NCBI RefSeq assembly: GCF_005049235.1
Contig: NZ_SUMD01000004.1
Span: 248,001-312,000, forward strand
From: Rhodococcus oryzae
GTDB taxonomy: Bacteria > Actinomycetota > Actinomycetes > Mycobacteriales > Mycobacteriaceae
Length of the DNA: 64,000 nt
Direction of reading: 5' to 3'
Shown: positions 36,751 through 47,208 of the stretch, in pieces
How the letters are laid out: each line of letters starts with the position of its first letter
Numbering within the stretch: the stretch's first letter is position 1
The notes under the pieces: generated by a model
Told to the model about the DNA's origin: nothing
Databases searched by the model: none
What the model saw: only the letters and a program-made list of their open reading frames with translations
Program-made: the position numbers and the translations under genes

Positions 36751-37227
36751 ATCACCATTCCCAAGATCCGGGTTGCGGTTGCGCAGCCGACGACCGTGCT
36801 CGGCGCCCTCTCTGACAACGTTGCCGCACACGCGGTGGCGGTGAACCGTGCTGCCGGCGATCTCGTCGTCTTCCCGGAGATGTCGCTGAGCGGATACGCG
36901 ATGGACGCGCCGACAGTTGCTCTCGACGACCCGCGCCTCCGCCCGCTGATAGCGGCATGCCGGCACACTGGCGCCGTCGCCCTTGCCGGAGCTCCGGTCC
37001 ACACCGGCACCGGCGGCCGGGGCATCGGAGTGCTCGCCGAACTCGATGCCAGGGCGCGGAGGATCGCAGCGGTATACGACCTGCCGGTCGCGTTTGCAGT
37101 ATTCGCCGGGCCAACGGGTGGTGGTTACGTCCAGACCTGCGGCGGCTCGGGAGTCTGGGATGTGACCGGAACCGTGGTGGCGCAGCTAGGACCCGAACCG
37201 GGAACGGTCGCATCGGCGGAGCTGTAG
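36751..37227 (+). pseudogene. Degraded carbon-nitrogen hydrolase (nitrilase family) relic
   Basis: The frame keeps the N-terminus KIRVAVAQPTTVLGALSDNVAAHAVAV and GDLVVFPEMSLSGY (with the catalytic Glu), then the C-terminus VFAGPTGGGYVQTCGGSGVW and [19 protein letters not shown]. Between GAPVHTGTGG and DARARRIAAVYDLPV roughly 100 residues are missing, including the catalytic Lys and Cys regions. No ATG, GTG or TTG precedes the conserved N-terminus after the upstream stop codon at 36679; the first is GTG 36796, already inside the fold. The internal deletion is in frame. A functional short protein is unlikely. Confidence 0.75.
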
Positions 37228-37360
37228 CCCCCGAGCGAATCTTCGTGTCGCTGCCTGCGGACCAGGAATGGCAGCGCGGGGACCGCCTGGCGGCGCCACG
37301 GCACCGCCAATGGGGGAACGGTCGAAGGGGGGAGCGGGTGGACGATCTAGGCTCGTGGGC

Positions 37361-38860
37361 ATGCAGCGCATCATCGGTATCGAGGTCGAGTACGGGATTT
37401 CCTCCCCGACGGAACCGACCGCGAACCCCATCCTGACCTCGACCCAGGCGGTACTGGCCTACGCGGCGGCCGCCGGTGTGCCGCGCGCCAAGCGCACCCG
37501 CTGGGACTACGAGGTGGAATCGCCGCTGCGTGACGCCCGCGGTTTCGATCTGGGCCGCTTCAGCGGACCGGCGCCGGTGATCGATGCCGACGAGGTCGGT
37601 GCGGCGAACATGATCCTCACCAACGGCGCCCGGCTGTACGTCGATCACGCGCACCCCGAGTACTCCGCACCCGAGTGCACCGATCCACTGGACGCCGTCA
37701 TCTGGGACAAGGCGGGGGAGCGGGTCATGGAGGCCGCCGCACGGCACGCGTCCAGCGTTCCCGGTGCCCCGCGGCTCCAGCTGTACAAGAACAACGTCGA
37801 CGGCAAGGGCGCGTCCTACGGGACCCACGAGAACTACCTCTGCTCCAGGGAAACCCCGTTCTCGGCGATCATCGCCGGGCTGACGCCGTTCTTCGCCTCC
37901 CGGCAGGTGATCTGCGGATCCGGGCGGGTCGGCGTCGGCCAGTCCGGCGACGAGTCCGGATTCCAGCTGTCCCAGCGCGCGGACTACATCGAGGTCGAGG
38001 TCGGCCTCGAGACCACGCTCAAGCGCGGCATCATCAACACCCGCGACGAGCCGCACGCCGACGCCGACAAGTACCGGCGCCTGCACGTGATCATCGGCGA
38101 CGCGAACCTCGCGGAGTGGTCCACCTACCTCAAGGTCGGCACCACCGCGTTGGTCCTGGACCTGATCGAGGCGGGCGTCGACCTGTCCGACCTGCAGCTC
38201 GCGCGCCCCGTCACCGCCGTGCACCTGATCAGTCACGACCCGACGCTGCGACAGACCGTCGCGCTCGCGGACGGGCGTGAGCTGACAGGTCTTGCGCTGC
38301 AGCGGATCTACCACGAGCGGTGCGCGGCGTTCGCCGAACGCCAGGGCAACGACGATCCGCGGGTGGCGGACCTGCTCGACAAGTGGGCCACCGTCCTCGA
38401 CATGCTCGAGCGGGACCCGATGGAGTGCGCGCACCTGTTGGACTGGGTCGCGAAGCTCCGGCTGTTCGAGGGCTTCCGCCAGCGGGAGGGCCTGTCCTGG
38501 TCGGCGCCCAAGCTGCACATGCTGGACCTGCAGTACTCGGACGTGCGCCTCGACAAGGGGCTCTACAACCGCCTGGTCGCGCGTGGCTCGATGGAACGGC
38601 TCGTCTCCGAGCAGCAGGTGCTGGACGCGATCAGCAACCCGCCAACGGACACCAGGGCGTACTTCCGCGGCGAGTGCCTGCGCAGGTTCGGGGCCGACAT
38701 CGCCGCGGCCAGTTGGGACTCCGTCATCTTCGACCTGGGCGGCGACTCCCTCGTCCGGATTCCCACCCTCGAGCCGTTGCGCGGCAGCAAGGCGCACGTC
38801 GGCAAACTGCTCGAGTCGGTGGATTCCGCCGCTGACCTGGTCGATCAGCTCACCAGCTGA
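37361..38860 (+). CDS. dop: Pup deamidase/depupylase
   Basis: A 499-residue enzyme homologous to PafA. It deamidates the C-terminal Gln of Pup to Glu and can also cleave Pup from substrates. Carboxylate-amine ligase fold signs are [14 protein letters not shown] (residues 4-17, metal-binding Glu), [38 protein letters not shown] and [17 protein letters not shown]. The family-specific insert after residue 40 ([23 protein letters not shown]) separates Dop from PafA. ATG 37361 has a GGGGGGAG site upstream. It is followed by pup after 128 bp. Needed here because Pup ends in Gln. Confidence 0.96.
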   Translation: MQRIIGIEVEYGISSPTEPTANPILTSTQAVLAYAAAAGVPRAKRTRWDYEVESPLRDARGFDLGRFSGPAPVIDADEVGAANMILTNGARLYVDHAHPEYSAPECTDPLDAVIWDKAGERVMEAAARHASSVPGAPRLQLYKNNVDGKGASYGTHENYLCSRETPFSAIIAGLTPFFASRQVICGSGRVGVGQSGDESGFQLSQRADYIEVEVGLETTLKRGIINTRDEPHADADKYRRLHVIIGDANLAEWSTYLKVGTTALVLDLIEAGVDLSDLQLARPVTAVHLISHDPTLRQTVALADGRELTGLALQRIYHERCAAFAERQGNDDPRVADLLDKWATVLDMLERDPMECAHLLDWVAKLRLFEGFRQREGLSWSAPKLHMLDLQYSDVRLDKGLYNRLVARGSMERLVSEQQVLDAISNPPTDTRAYFRGECLRRFGADIAAASWDSVIFDLGGDSLVRIPTLEPLRGSKAHVGKLLESVDSAADLVDQLTS

Positions 38861-38988
38861 GACGCGCGCACGCGACACGCTCGTCCACCACCTCAGGGTG
38901 CCTCGCACTCGGTAGGGTAGGGGTCCGTGCACGAGCGCACACTGGTTGTGCCGGTAATTGTGCAAGAGCTAAGAGGAGGTCGGCGGCT

Positions 38989-39183
38989 ATGGCGCAGGAG
39001 CAGACCAAGCGCAGTGGCGGTGGCGACGACGACGATGCCCCGATCGGCGACGGTGCCGCGGGACAGGAACGTCGGGAGAAGCTCGCCGAGGACACCGACG
39101 ACCTCCTCGACGAGATCGACGACGTTCTCGAGGAGAACGCCGAGGACTTCGTGCGCGCGTACGTGCAAAAGGGCGGCCAGTGA
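38989..39183 (+). CDS. pup: Prokaryotic ubiquitin-like protein Pup
   Basis: A 64-residue disordered modifier. It starts [16 protein letters not shown] and has the conserved C-terminal half with [27 protein letters not shown]. The last residue is Gln, so Dop must convert it to Glu before PafA ligation to Lys of target proteins. The central helix region ([13 protein letters not shown]) binds the Mpa coiled coil. An AAGAGGAGG site precedes ATG 38989. The stop overlaps the prcB GTG by four bases. Confidence 0.98.
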   Translation: MAQEQTKRSGGGDDDDAPIGDGAAGQERREKLAEDTDDLLDEIDDVLEENAEDFVRAYVQKGGQ

Positions 39184-40058
39184 CGGCGGATCACCAGCGG
39201 TCCGTGGCGGGGGGCGAGCGACTGCACTTCGGTTCACAGCTGTCCTCGTTCTCCGATCACCTCCGCAAGCATGCGCCGGAACTGTTGCCGGAGAACCGGA
39301 TCGACCTCGGTCGTCAGCGCGCCGGAAGGGGTGACTCGATGGATGCTGCGGACGTCGCTCCGCACGGCACCACGATCGTCGCGTTGACCTTTGCCGGTGG
39401 CGTGCTGATCGCCGGTGACCGCCGGGCGACCATGGGGAACCTGATCGCCAGCCGGGACGTGGAGAAGGTGTACGTCACCGACGACTACTCGGCGGCCGGG
39501 ATCGCGGGCACCGCGGGCGTGGCGATCGAGTTGGTGCGGTTGTTCGCCGTCGAACTCGAGCACTACGAGAAGATCGAGGGCGTTTCGCTGACGTTCGACG
39601 GTAAGGCCAACCGGCTCTCGTCGATGGTGCGCGGCAATCTCCCCGCGGCGATGCAGGGACTCGCGGTTGTGCCGCTGCTCATCGGCTTCGACCTGGATTC
39701 GGCCACGCCCGAGAAGGCCGGCCGGATCGTGTCCTACGACGTGGTGGGCGGACGCTACGAGGAGCGGGCCGGGTACCACGCGGTCGGTTCCGGATCGCTG
39801 TTCGCGAAGTCCGCCCTCAAGAAGCTGTTCGATCCGAAGGCGGATGAGGAGCACGCGCTGCGGGCTGCCATCGAATCCCTCTACGACGCCGCGGACGACG
39901 ACTCGGCCACCGGCGGCCCCGACGTCAGCCGGGGCATCTATCCGACGGCCGTGGTGATCACCTCGGCAGGCGCCGTCACCGTTCCCCAGGAACGGACGTC
40001 CGCGCTCGCCAAGGCGGTCATCGCCGAGCGCACCGAGGAAGCGGGGGAGAACGCATGA
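39180..40058 (+). CDS. prcB: 20S proteasome beta subunit
   Basis: A 292-residue catalytic subunit. A 63-residue propeptide is removed before Thr64 (in [14 protein letters not shown]), which becomes the N-terminal nucleophile. Supporting residues are Asp and Arg of [10 protein letters not shown], and the Lys in [11 protein letters not shown]. The [10 protein letters not shown] region near the end is typical of PrcB. Start GTG 39180 is in the pup stop overlap. The stop overlaps prcA in ATGA. It assembles with PrcA into the 28-mer core that degrades pupylated proteins. Confidence 0.97.
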   Translation: MTADHQRSVAGGERLHFGSQLSSFSDHLRKHAPELLPENRIDLGRQRAGRGDSMDAADVAPHGTTIVALTFAGGVLIAGDRRATMGNLIASRDVEKVYVTDDYSAAGIAGTAGVAIELVRLFAVELEHYEKIEGVSLTFDGKANRLSSMVRGNLPAAMQGLAVVPLLIGFDLDSATPEKAGRIVSYDVVGGRYEERAGYHAVGSGSLFAKSALKKLFDPKADEEHALRAAIESLYDAADDDSATGGPDVSRGIYPTAVVITSAGAVTVPQERTSALAKAVIAERTEEAGENA

Positions 40059-40867
40059 CGTTGCCGTATTACGCCTCCGCCGAGCAGATCATGCGGGATC
40101 GCTCGGAGCTGGCTCGCAAGGGGATCGCCAGGGGCCGCAGCGTCATCGTGCTGACCTACGCGCAGGGTGTGCTGTTCGTCGCGGAGAACCCGTCGACCGC
40201 ACTGCACAAGGTGAGCGAGCTGTACGACCGGCTCGGGTTCGCCGCCGTCGGCAAGTACAACGAGTTCGAGAACCTGCGACGGGCGGGCATCGTGCACGCC
40301 GACATGCGCGGCTACTCGTACGACCGCCGCGACGTCACCGGCCGCTCGCTGGCCAACGCCTACGCGCAGACTCTCGGCACCATCTTCACCGAGCAGCCCA
40401 AGCCTTACGAGGTGGAGATCTGCGTCGCCGAGGTGGGCCGCATCGAGCAGGCCAGGCACGCGCAGCTCTACCGCATCACCTACGACGGGTCGATCGTCGA
40501 CGAGAAGCACTTCGTGGTGATGGGCGGCGCGACCGAACCGATCAGCACCGAGCTCAAGGCGTCCTATCAGCCGGACCTCGAGCTGGGGCCCGCGGTCGAG
40601 GTCGCGGTGAACGCGCTGCGGGTCGGCACGGGCATACCCGGCAACGGCGAGGCCGAACCGCGCACCATCGGTGTGGAGGCACTGGAGGTGGCGGTCCTCG
40701 ACCAGACCCGCCCGCGCCGGGCGTTCAAGCGGATCACAGGCGCGGCGCTGGCCGGGCTCCTGCCCGCCAACATGGTCGGCGGGTCGGACTCGGCGAAGGA
40801 ATCCGAGGCCACTCCCAAGAGCGGCGAGGACGCCGGTCCCGGCGAGAACGGGACCGACAAGGCCTGA
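40055..40867 (+). CDS. prcA: 20S proteasome alpha subunit
   Basis: A 270-residue structural subunit forming the gated outer rings. N-terminal [28 protein letters not shown] is the alpha-type H0 helix region, followed by the beta sandwich [45 protein letters not shown]. The C-terminal tail after about residue 235 is charged and disordered ([19 protein letters not shown]), typical for actinobacteria. ATGA overlap with prcB. A hairpin terminator follows immediately. Confidence 0.97.
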   Translation: MTLPYYASAEQIMRDRSELARKGIARGRSVIVLTYAQGVLFVAENPSTALHKVSELYDRLGFAAVGKYNEFENLRRAGIVHADMRGYSYDRRDVTGRSLANAYAQTLGTIFTEQPKPYEVEICVAEVGRIEQARHAQLYRITYDGSIVDEKHFVVMGGATEPISTELKASYQPDLELGPAVEVAVNALRVGTGIPGNGEAEPRTIGVEALEVAVLDQTRPRRAFKRITGAALAGLLPANMVGGSDSAKESEATPKSGEDAGPGENGTDKA

Positions 40868-40868
40868 C

Positions 40869-40899
40869 CGGCTCTACCGGTACGTCACCGGTAGAGCCG
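40869..40899. terminator. 13-bp perfect hairpin between prcA and the DAGK gene
   Basis: Arms 40869-40881 and 40887-40899 are exact inverted repeats with a 5-nt loop, directly after the prcA stop and overlapping the last codons of the convergent kinase gene. Bidirectional function is likely. Confidence 0.8.
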
Positions 40900-42303
40900 C
40901 AACGCCAGCGGCCTACTGGTGAACCGGAACCGGTTGCCCTTCCCGACCACCTCGCCGTCGGTGGCGAGCGAGATGGCCTCACCGTGCACCCGCACCTCCA
41001 GGTCGGCGACCATGGTGCGCTCGTACCCGGCCGAGCCACCGAGCGTGCCGGTCGCGGCGGCCCACAACAGCCGTGTCCGTGACCAGCGCCGGTCGGCCCG
41101 CAGACAACGGACGTCGAGAAGACCGTTGTGCAGCTCCGGCCGCGACATCGGGACCTGATCGGCGGGCGAGTAGCGGCCGTTGCCGACGAAGAGCATCCAC
41201 ACAGCGATCCGGCGGCCGTCCATGGACACCTCGAGGGGCTGCGCCTGCGCGAGGACCCGGACCATCGCCGCGGCGGCCGCAGGCCACTTGCCCATCCGGT
41301 GCTCCCAGCGTTCGCGCAACCGGACCGCATCCGGGTAGCCGCCGAGGCTCGCGGTGTTGACGAATATCATCGGGTCCTGCTCGTCCGCAGTGACCTCCGC
41401 GACGTCCAGCCGTGTCGCCCGGCCCTCCGCAACGGCCTCCCTGGTGGCCTCGATGTCCTCGACCCCGGTGTCCCTGGCGAAGTGGTTGAGGGTGCCACCT
41501 GGGAACACCGCAAACGCGAGATCGTTGCGGATCGCGGCCGCCGCCGCTGCCACCACGGTGCCGTCGCCGCCGCACACGCCGAGCGCCCGCGGCTTCACCC
41601 GCGCGATCGCGTCGTCGAGCTGGGCTTCGAGATCGGTGTCCGGATCCGACTCGACGAGCGTCGCCTCCGGCAGTAGCTCGGACAGCGCTGCGGCCGGATC
41701 ATCGTCGGCCGTCCCCGATCCGGGGTTGACGAGGACGAGCAAGCCGGCGCCGTTCGGCATCTCGGGCGCTTCCGACGTCGGCCCAAGCGTGGCCGGTTCC
41801 TCGGTCCGCACGGCCCACCAGCGACGAGTCGCGAGGGCGATGCCCCCGCCGACGGCGGCACCCACGACCACATCGGACGGCCAGTGCACGCCGATGTGGA
41901 CCCGTGAATAGGCGACCGCGGCGGCCACCGGTGCGAGGAGCGCGGCGGTGGCGGGCGATTCGAGGGCAACGCCGGTCACGTAGGCGGCGGCGGACGCCGA
42001 GTGGCCGGAGGGGAACGACGAGGAGGTCGGGACCCGCCGCGCCTGCCGGTGCGCCGCCACCCACCCCACGGGCGGGCGCCTGCGGGGGAGTACCGGTTTG
42101 AGCACGGCGTTCGTGAGCGCGCTCGCACCGCCGAGCGAGAGCAGACCGCGCACCGCCGCACGCCTGGGCCTGCCACCGATCGCGAACAATCCGGCGCTGA
42201 TCGCGAACCACAGCACGCCGTGATCGGCCGCTCGACTGAGCGCCCTGAGGCCGCGGTCAGACGCGAGCGGCGCCGTGGGCAGGACCCGCTCCGACGTGGT
42301 CAT
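40885..42303 (-). CDS. PAP2 phosphatase - diacylglycerol kinase fusion protein
   Basis: A 472-residue two-domain protein. The first ~190 residues form a membrane PAP2 domain with [30 protein letters not shown] and [17 protein letters not shown], the three phosphatase motifs. The second half is a DAGK-type lipid kinase with [29 protein letters not shown] and [18 protein letters not shown]. It may phosphorylate and dephosphorylate lipid intermediates (phosphatidate/diacylglycerol turnover). It is encoded opposite to the proteasome genes, between prcA and pafA, which is not the mycobacterial arrangement as I recall it. ATG 42303 is used; the divergent pafA start is 87 bp away. Confidence 0.87.
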   Translation of the reverse strand: MTTSERVLPTAPLASDRGLRALSRAADHGVLWFAISAGLFAIGGRPRRAAVRGLLSLGGASALTNAVLKPVLPRRRPPVGWVAAHRQARRVPTSSSFPSGHSASAAAYVTGVALESPATAALLAPVAAAVAYSRVHIGVHWPSDVVVGAAVGGGIALATRRWWAVRTEEPATLGPTSEAPEMPNGAGLLVLVNPGSGTADDDPAAALSELLPEATLVESDPDTDLEAQLDDAIARVKPRALGVCGGDGTVVAAAAAAIRNDLAFAVFPGGTLNHFARDTGVEDIEATREAVAEGRATRLDVAEVTADEQDPMIFVNTASLGGYPDAVRLRERWEHRMGKWPAAAAAMVRVLAQAQPLEVSMDGRRIAVWMLFVGNGRYSPADQVPMSRPELHNGLLDVRCLRADRRWSRTRLLWAAATGTLGGSAGYERTMVADLEVRVHGEAISLATDGEVVGKGNRFRFTSRPLALRLYR

Positions 42304-42390
42304 CAGTTCAGAGTAGACGGCGCGAAACGCCGCGGAGGTATGTATGCGGTGAGCCGGTCCGGGGGGCTCCCGGCGCTGTACTGTCAGAGT

Positions 42391-43749
42391 GTGGAGCGAC
42401 GAATCATGGGCATTGAGACCGAGTTCGGTGTTACGTGCACCTTTCACGGCCACAGGAGGCTGAGCCCCGACGAGGTGGCCCGCTACCTGTTCCGTCGCGT
42501 GGTGTCCTGGGGCCGCAGCTCCAACGTCTTCCTCCGCAACGGCGCGCGCCTCTATCTCGACGTGGGATCGCACCCCGAGTACGCCACCGCCGAGTGCGAC
42601 AGCCTGGCCCAGCTGGTCACCCACGACCGGGCGGGCGAGCGGGTGCTCGAGGATCTGCTGATCGACGCGGAGGAGCGGCTCGCCGAGGAGGGCATCGGCG
42701 GGGACATCTACCTGTTCAAGAACAACACCGACTCGGCGGGCAACTCGTACGGCTGCCACGAGAACTTCCTCGTGGTGCGGGCGGGCGAGTTCTCGCGGAT
42801 CTCCGACGTGCTGCTGCCGTTCCTGGTCACCCGTCAGCTGATCTGCGGCGCGGGCAAGGTTCTGCAGACGCCCAAGGCGGCGACGTTCTGCCTCTCGCAG
42901 CGGGCGGAACACATCTGGGAGGGCGTCTCGTCGGCCACCACCCGCTCCCGGCCGATCATCAACACCCGCGACGAGCCGCATGCGGACGCGGAGAAGTACC
43001 GGCGCCTGCACGTGATCGTCGGTGACTCGAACATGTCGGAGACCACCACCATGCTCAAGGTGGGCACGGCGGCCCTGGTGCTGGAGATGATCGAGGCCGG
43101 GGTCTCCTTCCGCGACTTCGCGCTCGACAATCCGATCCGGGCGATCCGCGAGGTCAGCCACGACATGACCGGCAAGCGCCCCGTTCGGCTGGCCGGGGGC
43201 CGCCAGGCCAGCGCGCTCGACATCCAGCGCGAGTACCACGCCCGCGCGGTCGAGCATCTCAAGACCAGGGCGCACGACCCGCAGGTCGACCAGGTGGTCG
43301 AGCTGTGGGGCCGCACCCTCGACGCCGTCGAGTCCCAGGACTTCGCGAAGGTCGACACCGAGATCGACTGGGTGATCAAGCGCAAGCTGTTCCAGCGCTA
43401 CCAGGACAAGCACAACCTCGAACTGTCCGACCCGAAGATCGCCCAGCTCGACCTGGCGTACCACGACATCAAGCGCGGCCGCGGCGTCTTCGACCTGCTG
43501 CAGCGCAAGGGGCTGGCCAAGCGTGTCACCGAGGACGAGCAGATCGATGAGGCGGTCAACACCCCGCCGCAGACGACTCGGGCCAAGCTGCGTGGCGAGT
43601 TCATCTCGGCCGCCCAGGACGCCGGCCGGGACTTCACGGTGGACTGGGTGCACCTCAAGCTCAACGACCAGGCGCAGCGGACGGTGCTGTGCAAGGACCC
43701 GTTCCGGTCGGTCGATGAGCGCGTCGAACGCCTCATCGCATCGATGTGA
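42391..43749 (+). CDS. pafA: Pup-protein ligase
   Basis: A 452-residue ligase that uses ATP to form an isopeptide bond between the Pup C-terminal Glu and a substrate Lys. GTG 42391 starts [16 protein letters not shown], the family N-terminus, and gives the same length as the M. tuberculosis enzyme as I recall it. Conserved segments are [20 protein letters not shown] (catalytic Asp region), [38 protein letters not shown] and [17 protein letters not shown]. It is followed by pafB after 40 bp. Confidence 0.97.
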   Translation: MERRIMGIETEFGVTCTFHGHRRLSPDEVARYLFRRVVSWGRSSNVFLRNGARLYLDVGSHPEYATAECDSLAQLVTHDRAGERVLEDLLIDAEERLAEEGIGGDIYLFKNNTDSAGNSYGCHENFLVVRAGEFSRISDVLLPFLVTRQLICGAGKVLQTPKAATFCLSQRAEHIWEGVSSATTRSRPIINTRDEPHADAEKYRRLHVIVGDSNMSETTTMLKVGTAALVLEMIEAGVSFRDFALDNPIRAIREVSHDMTGKRPVRLAGGRQASALDIQREYHARAVEHLKTRAHDPQVDQVVELWGRTLDAVESQDFAKVDTEIDWVIKRKLFQRYQDKHNLELSDPKIAQLDLAYHDIKRGRGVFDLLQRKGLAKRVTEDEQIDEAVNTPPQTTRAKLRGEFISAAQDAGRDFTVDWVHLKLNDQAQRTVLCKDPFRSVDERVERLIASM

Positions 43750-43789
43750 GTGCCGGGCGGTCACCGTTCTGGCACTAGGCTGCTGAGCC

Positions 43790-44797
43790 GTGGCGATCAC
43801 CAAAGTCGAGCGGTTGATGAACCTGGTCATCTGTCTGCTCTCAACCCGGCAGTTCCTGACCGCCGAGAAGATCCGGCACAGCGTGGCGGGCTACGACGAA
43901 TCGGCCAGCTACGAGGCCTTCAGCCGGATGTTCGAGCGGGACAAGAACGAACTGCGTGATCTCGGCGTTCCGCTCGAGACCGGCCAGGCCTCCCGCTTCG
44001 GCACGGTTGAGGGCTACCGGATCAACCGGGACGCCTACGAGCTGCCGGACATCGATCTGAGCAGCGAGGAGGCGGCCGCCGTCGCGATCGCGGTGCAGCT
44101 GTGGGAGTCGCCGGAACTGAGCTCCGCCGCCCAGGGCGCGTTGCTGAAGCTGCGCGCGGCCGGTGTGGTGGTCGACCAGGATTCCGCATCGGCGATCATC
44201 ACCGCCCTGCCCGCCAGGTCGAGGGGTTCCGAGCCCGCGTTGGAGAAACTGCTGGCCGCGGTCGACGCCGGACAGAGCGTCCGCTTCGAGCACCGATCGG
44301 CCCGCAACGAGCCGCTGCGCACCCGAACCGTGCAGCCGTGGGGTGTGGTGACCCACGCCGGCCGCTGGTACCTCGTCGGGCACGACACCGACCGGGATGC
44401 CACCCGCACGTTCCGGCTGTCCCGGATCGGAGACGACGTCACCGCGTTCGGGCCGGTCAACTCGGTGCACAAACCCGACGGCGTCGACCTGCGCCAGATC
44501 GTGGACCGGATCGTCGGATCGGGCGGGGTCACCGGCGTCGCCGTCGTGTGGGTCGCGGACGGTCGCGCGCAGGAACTGCGGCGGCTCGGCCGCGCGGCCT
44601 CGGACCGGACCGTCCGGGGACGACCGGGCACGATGCTCGAGGTCCCAGTGCGGTCCTGGGACTGGGTGGCCAGGCTGATCGCAGGCTATGGGGAGGACGC
44701 GCTGGTGTTCGAGCCCGCGGAACTGAAGGAGGACGTCCTGGACAAGCTTCGATCGGCGCTGTCGACGTCCGGTGGCGAGGGGCTGGCCGGCCGATGA
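43790..44797 (+). CDS. pafB: WYL-domain transcriptional regulator PafB
   Basis: A 335-residue regulator. An N-terminal winged helix (VERLMNLVICLLSTRQFLTAEKIRHSVAGYD) is followed by a WYL domain with PWGVVTHAGRWYLVGHDTDRDATRTFRLSRI and a C-terminal WCX part. With PafC it activates the LexA-independent DNA-damage response in mycobacteria, likely sensing single-stranded DNA. GTG 43790 starts the conserved AITKVERLMNL. The stop overlaps pafC in ATGA, which fits heterodimer formation. Confidence 0.95.
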   Translation: MAITKVERLMNLVICLLSTRQFLTAEKIRHSVAGYDESASYEAFSRMFERDKNELRDLGVPLETGQASRFGTVEGYRINRDAYELPDIDLSSEEAAAVAIAVQLWESPELSSAAQGALLKLRAAGVVVDQDSASAIITALPARSRGSEPALEKLLAAVDAGQSVRFEHRSARNEPLRTRTVQPWGVVTHAGRWYLVGHDTDRDATRTFRLSRIGDDVTAFGPVNSVHKPDGVDLRQIVDRIVGSGGVTGVAVVWVADGRAQELRRLGRAASDRTVRGRPGTMLEVPVRSWDWVARLIAGYGEDALVFEPAELKEDVLDKLRSALSTSGGEGLAGR

Positions 44798-45768
44798 GCC
44801 AGAAGCTCTCCTCCCGGCTCGCCCGGCTGCTGAACATGGTCCCGTACTTCATCGCCAATCCCGGGATGAGCGCCGCGGAGGCGGCCACGGAACTGGGGGT
44901 CAGCACCGCCCAGCTGATGGACGACCTGAACCAGCTGTGGATGTGTGGGCTGCCCGGGTACGGACCCGGCGACCTCATCGACCTCTCGTTCTCCGAGGAG
45001 AGCATCGAGGTGACCTTCTCGGCGGGCATCGATCGGCCGCTACGGCTGACCTCGACGGAGGCGACCGCACTCCTGGTGGCCCTGCGCTCGCTGGTGGAGA
45101 TGCCGGGCACCGCGGACCCCTCGGCCGTGCAGGGTGCGATCGCCAAGATCGAATCGGCGGCGGGCGTCGCCGCGGGCGGGTCCGTCACCGGCGTGGCGGA
45201 TCAGCGCGAGCAGGCGGAGGACCCGGTCGCCGCGACCGTGCGCTCCGCGGTGCGCCGGGGCATGGCACTGGAACTGACCTACTTCTCCGCGTCGCGGGAC
45301 GCGGTGTCGCAACGGGTCGTGGACCCGGTGCGCATCGTCCTCGTCGACAACCAGAGCTACCTGCAGGCGTGGTGCAGGCAGGCCGGGGGAGTCCGGCTGT
45401 TCCGGTTCGACCGGATCGACGCGGCAACCGAGCTCGACGAGCCCGCCGCCGCGCCCGAGGCGGCACTCGAGGACGGCCACTCGATGGACCTGTTCCACGA
45501 CGACCCGACGCTGCCGCAGGCCCGGCTGTTGATCGCGCCGGAGCACGCCTGGGTCATGGACTACTACCCGATGACAGACGTCATCGTGGCCGCGGACGGC
45601 TCGATCGAGGCGTCGATGCGATACGGCTCGCAGGACTGGATGACCCGGCTGATGGTGGGGTTCGGTCCTGGGGTGCGTGTGCTCGGCCCCGACGATCTGT
45701 CGGCGTCCGTGCGAAACCGTGCAGAGGCCGCCCTTGCCGCCTATGGTGAGGCCTCGACCGCTGACTGA
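44794..45768 (+). CDS. pafC: WYL-domain transcriptional regulator PafC
   Basis: A 324-residue partner of PafB. It has its own winged helix (SSRLARLLNMVPYFIANPGMSAAEAATELGVSTAQLMDDLNQL), then a WYL domain with VVDPVRIVLVDNQSYLQAWCRQAGGVRLFRFDRI. ATG 44794 overlaps the pafB stop. The C-terminal half ends LDLSAS-like as DDLSASVRNRAEAALAAYG. The pair is coupled translationally. tatA begins 71 bp after the stop. Confidence 0.95.
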   Translation: MSQKLSSRLARLLNMVPYFIANPGMSAAEAATELGVSTAQLMDDLNQLWMCGLPGYGPGDLIDLSFSEESIEVTFSAGIDRPLRLTSTEATALLVALRSLVEMPGTADPSAVQGAIAKIESAAGVAAGGSVTGVADQREQAEDPVAATVRSAVRRGMALELTYFSASRDAVSQRVVDPVRIVLVDNQSYLQAWCRQAGGVRLFRFDRIDAATELDEPAAAPEAALEDGHSMDLFHDDPTLPQARLLIAPEHAWVMDYYPMTDVIVAADGSIEASMRYGSQDWMTRLMVGFGPGVRVLGPDDLSASVRNRAEAALAAYGEASTAD

Positions 45769-45839
45769 CCCGCACTCTCCGCGGGGGCCTGGCCGCTCTG
45801 GTCCGGTAGCATCGAATCATCTGATAACTGGAGGTAAAA

Positions 45840-46103
45840 ATGGGAGCCATGAGCCCCTGGCACTGGGCCATTGTGGCGCTTGTCGTCGTCATCCTGTTCG
45901 GTTCGAAGAAGCTTCCCGACGCCGCGCGCGGCCTGGGTCGCTCGCTGCGGATCTTCAAGAGCGAGGTCAAGGAGATGCAGAACGACGGTGCCACCACCGC
46001 CGCGCCGGCACCCGCCGCCCCGCCCGCCGAGCTGCCCTCCGTGGCACCGGTCGCCGATCCGACGCAGTCCGCGGTCACTCACACCGAGCCCCGGACTTCC
46101 TAG
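45840..46103 (+). CDS. tatA: Sec-independent protein translocase TatA
   Basis: An 87-residue protein with one N-terminal membrane helix ([29 protein letters not shown], including the FG hinge), an amphipathic helix ([16 protein letters not shown]) and an acidic/Pro-rich tail. It forms the pore-like oligomer for twin-arginine export. An AACTGGAGGT site precedes ATG 45840. Followed by tatC after 71 bp; the pafBC-tatAC-helY order is conserved in mycobacteria. Confidence 0.95.
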   Translation: MGAMSPWHWAIVALVVVILFGSKKLPDAARGLGRSLRIFKSEVKEMQNDGATTAAPAPAAPPAELPSVAPVADPTQSAVTHTEPRTS

Positions 46104-46174
46104 TCCCGATTCCGACGGTCCCGGGGCTGCGTCTCGCGCCCCGGGCCGACTGCTGACCAGAACCAGGGCCCACT

Positions 46175-47116
46175 GTGCGCATCCCATTCGACCCGCGGCG
46201 GAGCAAACGCAGGGTCAATCCAGACGGCAGCATGTCGCTGACCGATCACCTGTACGAGCTGCGGACCAGGTTGCTCCTGTCGATTCTCGCCGTGCTGATC
46301 ACCACCGCGTTCGGCTTCTACTGGTACTCGCACGAGATCTTCGGCATGCAGAGCCTCGGCGACCTGATGCTGGGGCCGTACTGCTCGTTGCCCCAGGCGA
46401 ACCGCGCCGAGCTCACCAGCGACGGCGCCTGCCGACTGCTGGCGACCGGACCGTTCGAACAGTTCATGCTCCGGTTCAAGGTGGCGTTCACGGCGGGCAT
46501 CGTGCTCGCCTGCCCGATCTGGCTGTACCAGCTCTGGTCGTTCATCACGCCCGGGCTGTACGCGAAGGAACGCCGGTACGCGATCGGTTTCGTCGCGGGT
46601 GGCGCGGCGCTGTTCGTCTCGGGCGCGGTCCTCGCCTACGTGGTGGTCTCGAAGGCGCTGCACTTCCTGCTCACCATCGGCGGCGACGTCCAGGTGACCG
46701 CGCTCAGCGGCTCCGAGTACTTCGGCTTCGTGATCAATCTGATCATCATCTTCGGTGTCAGCTTCGAGATCCCGTTGCTGATCGTGGCGCTCAACGCCGT
46801 CGGCGTGCTCAGCTACGCCAAGCTCAAGGCCTGGCGGCGCGGCATCATCATGGGACTGTTCGTGTTCGCCGCCATCGCGACCCCCGGTCAGGACCCGTTC
46901 TCGATGCTCGCACTGGCGGCCGCGCTGACCGTCCTCGTCGAGTTCTCCATCCAGATCGCGCGACTGAACGACAAGCGCAAGGCCCGCAAGCAGGAGGAGG
47001 GCTGGGGCGCTCTCGACGACGACGAGGCCTCGTCCATCTCCGGTGCTACGTCGCTCGACGACGCGTCGACGATCTCCGGTGCGACACCGCTCAAGGACCT
47101 CTCCGACACCCTCTGA
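46175..47116 (+). CDS. tatC: Sec-independent protein translocase TatC
   Basis: A 313-residue membrane protein with six helices. N-terminal [15 protein letters not shown] is the signal-peptide-binding region. Further family parts are [46 protein letters not shown] and [59 protein letters not shown] 46175 is the start. The C-terminal tail (after about residue 270) is long and acidic and contains two copies of an S-x-I-S-G-A-T motif ([22 protein letters not shown]), unusual for TatC. Confidence 0.95.
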   Translation: MRIPFDPRRSKRRVNPDGSMSLTDHLYELRTRLLLSILAVLITTAFGFYWYSHEIFGMQSLGDLMLGPYCSLPQANRAELTSDGACRLLATGPFEQFMLRFKVAFTAGIVLACPIWLYQLWSFITPGLYAKERRYAIGFVAGGAALFVSGAVLAYVVVSKALHFLLTIGGDVQVTALSGSEYFGFVINLIIIFGVSFEIPLLIVALNAVGVLSYAKLKAWRRGIIMGLFVFAAIATPGQDPFSMLALAAALTVLVEFSIQIARLNDKRKARKQEEGWGALDDDEASSISGATSLDDASTISGATPLKDLSDTL

Positions 47117-47134
47117 CACAACCGGACCCGAGAC

Positions 47135-47185
47135 ACGGGCTGCCCTCACGACCGCCGTTCGGCGATCGGCTCGAGGGCAGCCCGT
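47135..47185. terminator. 13-bp hairpin with nested stem after tatC
   Basis: Outer arms 47135-47147 and 47173-47185 are exact inverted repeats. The 25-nt loop contains CGCCG-TT-CGGCG (47153-47164). It lies 18 bp after the tatC stop and 23 bp before helY. Confidence 0.7.
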
Positions 47186-47208
47186 TCGTCGTTGGCTAAC
47201 CTGGCTGT

